Of a stretch of DNA of 41,306 bases, positions 1 to 6,168 are shown piece after piece. The notes under the pieces were generated by a model, which worked only from the letters and a program-made list of their open reading frames with translations, ran no database searches and was not told where the DNA came from. This stretch comes from CAZMRF01 sp964568735 (GTDB lineage Bacteria; Acidobacteriota; Polarisedimenticolia; JACPZX01): assembly GCA_964568735.1 (NCBI GenBank), contig CAZMRF010000045.1:1-41306 (forward strand), read 5' to 3'. Both the position numbers and the translations under genes were made by a program. How positions within the stretch are numbered: the stretch's first letter is position 1; every line of letters begins with the position of its first letter.

Positions 1-1134
1 CGCCCTGCGCGCCTGCTCGCGCCGGCCGCCGCGCCGCCCGCGGCGGCGCCTGGCCCGTTGAGCCTCGGTTCCGGCGCCCTCGGCGGGTTCTTCGCCAGTT
101 CCGGCTTCAGGAGCGGCGACGGGCCGGCCCGTGGCGACGGCGGGGGGTGCCTTCGGAACGGGCGGAGCCGTCATGGCTGCCGGTGCGGTGGCTTCCGGAG
201 CCGGAGGCACGACCGGATGATCCTCGTGCCTTCTGGGACCGGTGCGGCGGCGGCGGCGCCTCCGGGGACGCGACGCGGCCTCTTCAGGGTGTGTCGAAGC
301 CGCCACGGCGGCTGGAGACGGCGGCGCGGAGGGATGGTCCTCCTGTTCCAGCTTCTCGGGTAGGGGCTCAGGCCTCGGCGGATCGTGGCGACGACTCTCG
401 CCTCCGCCGCGCAGGGCATCCGCGACGCGCTCGGGCTGGTCCGTCCCGACACCATCTACCCCGATGTCCACGAGCGCCCTGATCGATCTCGTGTCGTTGG
501 CTGAAGTAGGGTAGACGCGGAGCCCGCGCTCGTGGCAGGCATCGACGAGCTCCCGCCGCGTGGCCGTGGCCTCGGGGTGGAGGCTCTTGCATCCGAGGGC
601 CGCCGCTTTTTCGGGATCCTCCGCCGAGGTGCCCGAGGTACGCAGCCCGCGCCTCACCTCCGGGTCGGTCGTGGCCACGCTGGCCAGGATGGCCTCGCTG
701 CGGGACGTGATCAGGCACCGCTCCACGCCGCCGTGGGCTCGCAACACCCCCATGAGGCCGCGGATGTGCTTGGCGTTGACCGGCTCGAGGTCCTTGATCT
801 CCAGGTGGAGGTCGAATCCAGGCGGGACCATGTCCGCCGCCTCCTCCACGGTGATGAGGCGCAGGCCCCGGTACCGGTCGCCGAATTTGAAGCCGACGTC
901 GTAGCCGGCCAGCTCGCGGGCTGTCTGGTTGCGGATGGTGCCCTTCACGCCCGCCAGCCGCTCGAGCGTTCGCTCGAAGCAGACGATGGGGACGGCGTCC
1001 GCCGCGAACTGGACCTCCAACTCCAGCCCGGTGACCCCCGTCCTGAGGGCGGCCTGAATGGCAGCTTCCGTCCCGGAGGGGGCTTGGCCACCTGATCCCC
1101 GTTGACCTATAATCTCCAGCCTCGAATCGCTCAT
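1..1134 (-). CDS. Glycerophosphodiester phosphodiesterase-like protein, probably non-catalytic, C-terminus cut by window edge
   Basis: The reading frame is open from the ATG at 1134 to base 1, giving 378 residues without a stop, so the 3' end lies outside the window. Residues about 6-250 follow the GDPD TIM-barrel pattern: LEIIGQRG at the start, GLELEV near 36-41, LHLEIK in the middle, and VDIGVDGVGTDQP at the end of the barrel. Active GDPDs use HR...ExD...H; here these positions read Gln11-Arg12, Glu38-Leu-Glu40 and Phe53, so both catalytic His are missing. Lipid diester hydrolysis is therefore doubtful and a binding or regulatory role is possible. After about residue 255 the protein becomes a low-complexity Pro/Ala/Arg/Glu tail with runs of Arg. 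An in-frame ATG four codons upstream (1146) sits close behind AGGAAG and is an alternative start. Confidence 0.75.
   Translation of the reverse strand, partial: MSDSRLEIIGQRGSGGQAPSGTEAAIQAALRTGVTGLELEVQFAADAVPIVCFERTLERLAGVKGTIRNQTARELAGYDVGFKFGDRYRGLRLITVEEAADMVPPGFDLHLEIKDLEPVNAKHIRGLMGVLRAHGGVERCLITSRSEAILASVATTDPEVRRGLRTSGTSAEDPEKAAALGCKSLHPEATATRRELVDACHERGLRVYPTSANDTRSIRALVDIGVDGVGTDQPERVADALRGGGESRRHDPPRPEPLPEKLEQEDHPSAPPSPAAVAASTHPEEAASRPRRRRRRRTGPRRHEDHPVVPPAPEATAPAAMTAPPVPKAPPAVATGRPVAAPEAGTGEEPAEGAGTEAQRARRRRGRRGGRREQARRA
1084..1113 (+). promoter_or_regulatory. Possible sigma70-type promoter for the SxtJ-carbamoyltransferase genes
   Basis: TTGGCC at 1084-1089 and a perfect TATAAT at 1108-1113 are separated by 18 bases. 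A perfect -10 box is uncommon in DNA this GC-rich. It points toward the gene starting at 1294, leaving a leader of about 170 bases. The site lies inside the 5' end of the opposite-strand GDPD-like gene. The assignment rests on motif matching only. Confidence 0.35.
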
Positions 1135-1293
1135 TCCGGGCAGCATTCTTCCTGTTGAGGCCTCGGAATGCAACAGAACGGGCGGCTCGGGCTTGACGGC
1201 CCGCACACTCGTATGTGAGAGTGGCCGTTCCTAACTTCCTGAGTAACAAAGACTTGGCGGCGGTGCGCCGCTGGGGGGCGGCTCGCTTCGGTC

Positions 1294-1533
1294 ATGAGGA
1301 AGTACTTTTCCCGCATCCTCGCCTACTGGATGGCCCTCGGCCATCTGATCGGCCTGGTCATGACGCCCGTCCACATGATGATCGTCTACGTCCTCGCGAT
1401 CGGCCCCGCGAACGTCGGGGCACGGCTTCTACGCAGGGACCCCCTGGATAGGAAACCGGGGAGCAAGCCAACCTTCTGGAAGAAGAAAGCGCTCGACCCG
1501 CCGACGATCGACAACATGCGGCACACCTTCTGA
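1294..1533 (+). CDS. SxtJ-like small membrane protein
   Basis: This is a 79-residue protein with a single hydrophobic hairpin-like region (about residues 8-40, including LGHLIGLVMTPVHMMIVYVLA), followed by a short polar tail with RDPLDR and FWKKK. The shape and the segment running from 'TPVHMMIVYVLAIGP' to 'RRDPL' match the SxtJ family of small membrane proteins, which are typically encoded next to carbamoyltransferases. The ATG at 1294 precedes the carbamoyltransferase by 13 bases, so the two are almost certainly co-transcribed. The biochemical role of SxtJ proteins is not established; membrane anchoring of the partner enzyme is an inference. Family recognition comes from context plus weak sequence resemblance. 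Confidence 0.7.
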   Translation: MRKYFSRILAYWMALGHLIGLVMTPVHMMIVYVLAIGPANVGARLLRRDPLDRKPGSKPTFWKKKALDPPTIDNMRHTF

Positions 1534-1546
1534 GGTATCGCGGGCA

Positions 1547-3286
1547 ATGAACATCCTCGGGGTCTCGGCCTATTACCACGATTCCGCCGCCTGCCTTTTC
1601 CGCGACGGCAAGGTGGTCGCCGCCGCGAGCGAGGAGCGCTTCACCCGCAAGAAGCACGATCACGCCTTCCCCGTGAACGCGGTCCGATACTGCCTGGGAG
1701 CGGGCGGCCTCGGCATCGGCGACGTCGACTACCTCGGCTTCTACGACAAGCCGCTGGTCAAGTTCGAGCGGATCCTCCTGACCTATATCGCCACCTTCCC
1801 CCGCTCCTTTCCCTCGTTCAACAAGGCCGTGCCGCTCTGGCTGACCCAGAAGCTCAGGATCCCCGGGCTGATCCGGAAGCTCACGGGATACGAAGGCGAG
1901 ATCCTCTTCGGCGATCACCACATGTCGCATGCGGCCTCTTCCTTCCTCGTCTCGCCTTTCCAGGAGGCGGCGATCCTGACGCTCGATGGCGTGGGTGAGT
2001 GGTCGACCGCCACACGCGGCGTCGGCCGGGGAAACCAGATAGACCTCTGGAGCGAGATCCGCTTCCCGCACTCGCTGGGCCTGCTGTACTCGGCCTTCAC
2101 CTACTACCTGGGCTTCAAGGTCAACTCGGGCGAGTACAAGGTGATGGGCCTCGCACCCTACGGCGAGCCGAAGTACTACGACAGGATCATGAACGAGATC
2201 ATCCATGTGAAGGAGGACGGCTCGTTCAAGCTCAACATGGAGTACTTCGCCTACGACTACGGGCTGACCATGACCAACGGGAAGTTCTCCCGCCTCTTCG
2301 GCATCCCGGTCCGGGAGGGAGAGGGGCCGCTGGACCAGATCCACAAGGACATTGCCGCCTCCGTGCAGAAGGTGACCGAAGAGATCGTCCTGCGCAACGC
2401 GAGGTCGCTCCACCAGGAGACGGGCCTGACGAACCTCTGCATGGCGGGGGGAGTGGCGCTCAACTGCGTCGCCAACGGACGGGTCGTCCGGGAGACGCCG
2501 TTCAAGAACATCTTCATCCAGCCTGCCGCGGGGGACGCCGGGGGAGCCGTGGGCGTGGCGGCCTTCATCCACCACTCCCTGCTGGGCAACCCGCGAGACT
2601 TCACCTGGAAGCACGCCTTCTGGGGCCCCTCGTTCTCCCGCGAGGAAATCCGCGAGTACCTGGTGAAGCACGGGGTCCCCCACCGGGAATGCACCCGCGA
2701 GGAGCTGCTCTCGGAGACGGCGCGCCTCATCGGGGAGCAGAACGTGGTCGGCTGGTTCCAGGGCCGGATGGAGTTCGGCCCCCGCGCGCTGGGCAACAGG
2801 AGCATCCTCGCCGACGCGAGGAACCCGGCGAACAAGGACGTGGTGAACCTCAAGATCAAGTTCCGGGAGTCGTTCCGCCCCTTCGCCCCCTCCGTCATCG
2901 CGGAGCGGTGCTCGGAGTACTTCGACTTGGACTGCGAGACCCCCTACATGCTGCTCGTGGCCCAGGTCCGCCCGGACAAGAGGCAGATCCCCTCCGTGAC
3001 CCACGTGGACGGCTCGGCGCGGATCCAGTCCGTGACTCGCGACGAGAACCCCCTCTATTACGATCTGATCCGCGAGTTCGACAGGCAGACCGGCTGCCCC
3101 GTCATCATCAACACGTCCTTCAACGTGCGCGGGGAGCCCATCGTCTGCACGCCTCATGACGCCTACCTCTGCTTCATGCGCACGAGGATGGACTACCTTG
3201 TGATGGATCAATTCCTGCTGGACAAGAAGGGCCAGCCGGATCTCACGGACGACATCGACTGGGAGCGGGAGTTCCCGCTGGACTGA
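1547..3286 (+). CDS. Carbamoyltransferase (NodU/CmcH/TobZ family)
   Basis: This 579-residue enzyme starts MNILGVSAYYHDSAACLF, the usual start of NodU/CmcH-type O-carbamoyltransferases. The N-terminal Kae1-like domain has the metal-binding histidines in DHHMSHAASSF (near residue 125) and the nucleotide-binding segment CMAGGVALNCVANG. The C-terminal YrdC-like domain has WFQGRMEFGPRALGNRSIL and the segment FRPFAPSV. Family members make carbamoyl-adenylate from carbamoyl phosphate and ATP and transfer the carbamoyl group to a hydroxyl, often on a sugar or natural product. The length is typical and no key motif is missing. It lies between the SxtJ-like gene and a DUF5989 gene, a recurring trio of unknown product. 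The acceptor substrate cannot be read from sequence. Confidence 0.95.
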   Translation: MNILGVSAYYHDSAACLFRDGKVVAAASEERFTRKKHDHAFPVNAVRYCLGAGGLGIGDVDYLGFYDKPLVKFERILLTYIATFPRSFPSFNKAVPLWLTQKLRIPGLIRKLTGYEGEILFGDHHMSHAASSFLVSPFQEAAILTLDGVGEWSTATRGVGRGNQIDLWSEIRFPHSLGLLYSAFTYYLGFKVNSGEYKVMGLAPYGEPKYYDRIMNEIIHVKEDGSFKLNMEYFAYDYGLTMTNGKFSRLFGIPVREGEGPLDQIHKDIAASVQKVTEEIVLRNARSLHQETGLTNLCMAGGVALNCVANGRVVRETPFKNIFIQPAAGDAGGAVGVAAFIHHSLLGNPRDFTWKHAFWGPSFSREEIREYLVKHGVPHRECTREELLSETARLIGEQNVVGWFQGRMEFGPRALGNRSILADARNPANKDVVNLKIKFRESFRPFAPSVIAERCSEYFDLDCETPYMLLVAQVRPDKRQIPSVTHVDGSARIQSVTRDENPLYYDLIREFDRQTGCPVIINTSFNVRGEPIVCTPHDAYLCFMRTRMDYLVMDQFLLDKKGQPDLTDDIDWEREFPLD

Positions 3287-3318
3287 GGCCGGGGCGCCGG
3301 CGACGAGGAGACGATCCC

Positions 3319-3495
3319 ATGGCCGCGAAGAAAGCCGCGATGAAGCACAGCCTCATGGGCGAGCTGTGGGCCTTCATGAGGGTCCGGAAGAAGTGGTGGC
3401 TCGCGCCCATCCTCATCATCCTGGGTCTTCTCAGCGCCCTGATCATCTTCACCGAAAAGAGCGCCCTCGCCCCCTTCATCTACGCGCTGTTCTAG
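3319..3495 (+). CDS. DUF5989 small membrane protein
   Basis: This is a 58-residue protein. ATG at 3319 follows GAGGAG (3304-3309) at a good distance. It has a basic amphipathic N-terminus, the segment LMGELWAFMRVRKKWW, then one transmembrane helix (about residues 30-45, LAPILIILGLLSALIIF) and a short tail. ELWxFxxxRKKWWLxPI is the hallmark of the DUF5989 family, which travels with SxtJ and carbamoyltransferase genes. The stop is at 3495, three bases from the end of the convergent MBOAT gene, so the two operons meet end to end with no room for a terminator between them. Function is unknown; a membrane adaptor is the obvious guess. Confidence 0.85.
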   Translation: MAAKKAAMKHSLMGELWAFMRVRKKWWLAPILIILGLLSALIIFTEKSALAPFIYALF

Positions 3496-3498
3496 ATC

Positions 3499-4905
3499 TC
3501 AGAACTGGAAGTAAATGAAGGGCCTGATCTGCACGGGCACGAACCCGACGGCGATCGCGAAGAGCGCCCCGTAGGCCACCGAGAACACCGGGACAGGCGC
3601 CTTGCGCCACCAGGCGTCGGACGCCCAGGTCGTCGCTATCCAGTGGACGACTGCCAGCAGTGCGAAGAGGGCCAGCAGCCCGGCAGGGAGGCTCTTCGTT
3701 CCCGGTGAGCGCAGCAGGACGAAAGCCCAGAGCGTCTCCATCGCCTGCGCAAACGTCTCCGCCCTGAAGAAGATCCAGGTGATGCAGACCCAGTAAAAGG
3801 TCAGAGCGGTGCTGAGGGGTGAGACGATCCGCGCCAGCACCGAGCCCTCCGGCACGAGCCTGCGCCACTCCCTTTGCACGGCGAGTGCGCCGCCGTGCAA
3901 CCCGCCCCAGACGACGAACCTCCAGGCTGCCCCGTGCCAGAGGCCTCCCAGGAGCATGGTGGCCATGAGATTCACGTGGCTCCGGAGGCGCGTGCAACGA
4001 TTTCCTCCGAGAGGGATGTAGAGATAGTCGCGCAGCCACGTCGAGAGGCTGATGTGCCACCGATGCCAGAAATCGTCGATACCGGAGGCGAGGTAGGGCG
4101 ACCGGAAGTTGACGGGGAGGTGGTATCCCAGGAGCCCGGCAGTGCCGACGGCCATGTCCGAATAGCCCGAGAAGTCACAGTAGATCTGGACCGCGTAGAG
4201 CACGACCGCGATCCAGGCGGCGAGGGCATTGAACTCGTGCGGCGCCGCGAAATAGGCGTCCACGTAGGGCGAGACGTTGTCGGCCACGCATGCCTTCTTC
4301 ACGAAGCCAATCAGGAAGATCACGAGGCAGGTCCGGACGTCCACCTGGCCGAACTCCCGGGCAGACCGGAGCTGCGGAAGGAAGTCCCGCGCCCGCATGA
4401 TGGGGCCGGCGACGAGCGCCGGAAAGAACGCGACGAAGAGCGCCACGTCCAGGAAGCTGCGCTCCGCTCTCATCTTCCCGGCGTAGACGTCCAGCGTGTA
4501 GCTCATGGTATGGAAGGTGTAGAAGCTGATCCCGACGGGAAGAACGATCGAGAGCGTCGTGAGGGTCAGATGGAAGCCCGCGGCCTCCGCCAGGGAGACC
4601 AGGCTCTCCGCGAAGAAGTCGTAGTACTTGAAGAAGCCGAGAACGAAGAGGTTCCCGCCCATGCTCACCAGGATCCACGCGTGGCGGCTCCGCCTCCCGG
4701 CGGCCTGTTCGATGCGCATGGAGGCCACGTAGTCCACGCCCGTCGTGATGAAGATCAGGGAGAGGAATCTCCAGTCCCAGGCCCCGTAGAAGAAATAGCT
4801 GCAGCAGAGAAGCCAGACCTTGCGCGGCGCGTTCCGGGAGAGCAGCCAGTAGATGCCGAGGGCTGCCGCGAAGAAGATGAAGAACCTGAGCTCTATGAAC
4901 AGCAC
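3499..4905 (-). CDS. MBOAT family O-acyltransferase (AlgI-like)
   Basis: This is a 468-residue polytopic membrane protein. The start is GTG at 4905, directly abutting the TGA of the upstream SGNH gene (TGAGTG), which indicates translational coupling. AlgI/DltB-type landmarks are present: SYFFYGAWDWRFL near the N-terminus, YCDFSGYSDMAVGTAGLLGY, FRSPYLASGIDDFWHRWHIS, LRDYLYIPLGGNR, and the catalytic-His segment GGLWHGAAWRFVVWGG. MBOAT proteins of this group move an acyl group (usually acetyl) across the membrane onto a surface or secreted polymer, with an SGNH partner as in alginate acetylation. The SGNH partner here is the neighbouring gene. The substrate is unknown; co-location with a carbamoyltransferase suggests the same glycan or metabolite may carry both groups (inference). 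Confidence 0.93.
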   Translation of the reverse strand: MLFIELRFFIFFAAALGIYWLLSRNAPRKVWLLCCSYFFYGAWDWRFLSLIFITTGVDYVASMRIEQAAGRRSRHAWILVSMGGNLFVLGFFKYYDFFAESLVSLAEAAGFHLTLTTLSIVLPVGISFYTFHTMSYTLDVYAGKMRAERSFLDVALFVAFFPALVAGPIMRARDFLPQLRSAREFGQVDVRTCLVIFLIGFVKKACVADNVSPYVDAYFAAPHEFNALAAWIAVVLYAVQIYCDFSGYSDMAVGTAGLLGYHLPVNFRSPYLASGIDDFWHRWHISLSTWLRDYLYIPLGGNRCTRLRSHVNLMATMLLGGLWHGAAWRFVVWGGLHGGALAVQREWRRLVPEGSVLARIVSPLSTALTFYWVCITWIFFRAETFAQAMETLWAFVLLRSPGTKSLPAGLLALFALLAVVHWIATTWASDAWWRKAPVPVFSVAYGALFAIAVGFVPVQIRPFIYFQF

Positions 4906-5940
4906 TCAGGATCCCTGGGAGTCGACCACGAGCGGCACGAGATCCCGGCCAAGCCGCTCCGAGAAGCGCCTGGCCCCTTCACCCGTGAGGTGCCTGTGGT
5001 CGTACCAGAGCGACGGGTCGTAGAGATCGTCATGGCCGCGGATGTAGGAGAGCATCGGAGTCGGGTCGCCCCGCTCCCGGAGGTACTCCTCGAACGAGAG
5101 GGGGGCGCTGAGCCAGAGGAACTCGGGCGTGTTGAGGAACACGGGCTGGATCCCCGCGGCGCGCAGCCGCGCGGCCATGCCCCGGATCGCGTCGAAGTGG
5201 CAGGGCATGTCGAAGCGCTTGACGCTCTGGAAGCTCCGCCCCTCCTTCATCGTGACTGCGAACCTGTCCAGCCCCAGGAGGAAGTCACTGCGCCACTTGT
5301 CGATCTCTTCGTCCTGGATGGCCCCCTGGGGCCAGAACCCGAGCCCCTGCCCTAAGCGCTCGAGGGGCTCGGCCTCCACACCGGTGCCCGGCTGGAGCGA
5401 CGGGAAAAGGGTTGTCAGACGTCCCACGTTGAGCATGTTGTAGACCGCTGCGAGCGCGGATCGGCCTACGGTGCGACGCATCGAGGGGAGGCTCAGGTTG
5501 CACCGGATCTCCAGCGCCGTGTTGCCGAGATTGTGGAAGTAGATCGCGCGCTCGGTGGCGAGGTTCGCGGCCTTCAGGTTCGTCGAGAAGACCGGCTCGA
5601 GGAGGACGTACTTCAAGGCTGGCGGCCGTATCCGGAGAATCTCGTCGACGAGCGAGTTCAACTCGATCAGGTTGAGAGCATCGACTCCGATGTTGAAAGA
5701 GCGATGCCGGGAGCCCCCGGCCGAGACATACGAGTCCACGATTCGCGGGTCGATGTTTGCCCGCGTGCGGCTGGATCCGAGAAAGAGCACTGAGAATCTG
5801 TCGGCCCGCTCCCTGTAGAAGGCTAGCGTGTCGGTGTAGGTAGGGAAGGAGGGTTGCCAAGGGACCACGAGGCGCAGGAGGATCGCGACGAGGAGGAAGC
5901 CGAGCGCGCAGAGGACTGCCCTCGCGATCGCCCGCGTCAT
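4906..5940 (-). CDS. SGNH/GDSL-like protein, membrane-anchored partner of the MBOAT acyltransferase
   Basis: This 344-residue protein starts at ATG 5940. One N-terminal transmembrane helix (about residues 5-28, ARAVLCALGFLLVAILLRLV) anchors the rest in the periplasm. Block I is VLFLGSSRTRANIDP, whose first Ser of the SSRT segment is the likely nucleophile. FNIGVDALN supplies the Gly/Asn blocks, and DPSLWYDHRHLTGEGARRFS near the C-terminus carries the Asp-x-x-His pair. This is the architecture of SGNH proteins paired with MBOAT enzymes in surface polymer acetylation. Its stop codon abuts the MBOAT start, so the two form one operon. Whether it is a transferase or an esterase is not decidable here. 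Confidence 0.85.
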   Translation of the reverse strand: MTRAIARAVLCALGFLLVAILLRLVVPWQPSFPTYTDTLAFYRERADRFSVLFLGSSRTRANIDPRIVDSYVSAGGSRHRSFNIGVDALNLIELNSLVDEILRIRPPALKYVLLEPVFSTNLKAANLATERAIYFHNLGNTALEIRCNLSLPSMRRTVGRSALAAVYNMLNVGRLTTLFPSLQPGTGVEAEPLERLGQGLGFWPQGAIQDEEIDKWRSDFLLGLDRFAVTMKEGRSFQSVKRFDMPCHFDAIRGMAARLRAAGIQPVFLNTPEFLWLSAPLSFEEYLRERGDPTPMLSYIRGHDDLYDPSLWYDHRHLTGEGARRFSERLGRDLVPLVVDSQGS

Positions 5941-6003
5941 GCGGGCTTCTCCATGGGCTCGATCAACTGGCTCCCTCGGAAGTTGTGAAGGCTTGAGGCC
6001 CGG

Positions 6004-6033
6004 ATGATACGGGGAGAAGGCTTCTGTCCGCAA
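6004..6033 (-). promoter_or_regulatory. Possible promoter for the SGNH-MBOAT operon
   Basis: On the minus strand, TTGCGG (6033-6028) and TATCAT (6009-6004) are 18 bases apart, about 65 bases upstream of the SGNH start. The -10 matches 5 of 6 and the -35 only 3 of 6. This is a weak call based on motif and position only. Confidence 0.25.
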
Positions 6034-6132
6034 GGAGGCACCGGCAGGCCGGTGGTAGACTCGGCCCCCTCGCCGGCCTCGCCGGGTGCATTCCGCTTGG
6101 CACACGGCAGGGTGGCGGAAACCGACGCGCGG

Positions 6133-6153
6133 GGGCGATCGTCCGGATCGCCC
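6133..6153 (+). promoter_or_regulatory. Perfect 8-bp leader hairpin just upstream of an M14 peptidase ribosome-binding site
   Basis: GGGCGATC (6133-6140) and GATCGCCC (6146-6153) form a perfect stem with a five-base loop. It ends four bases before the GAGGGG Shine-Dalgarno-like run of the GTG start at 6169; that run is itself followed by CCCC and could partly self-pair. It may affect ribosome access or mRNA stability. No U-tract follows, so it is not an intrinsic terminator. Confidence 0.4.
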
Positions 6154-6168
6154 TCTGAGGGGTCCCCC

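Noticed and set aside
1132..1170. CATTCCG/CGGAATG inverted repeat around the GDPD-like start codon
   Set aside because: A 7-bp stem with a 25-base loop is weak, and no partner site or known operator matches.
1358..3211. A 617-residue minus-strand open frame opposite the carbamoyltransferase
   Set aside because: It is the mirror of a strongly conserved gene, with no family motif and no ribosome-binding site.
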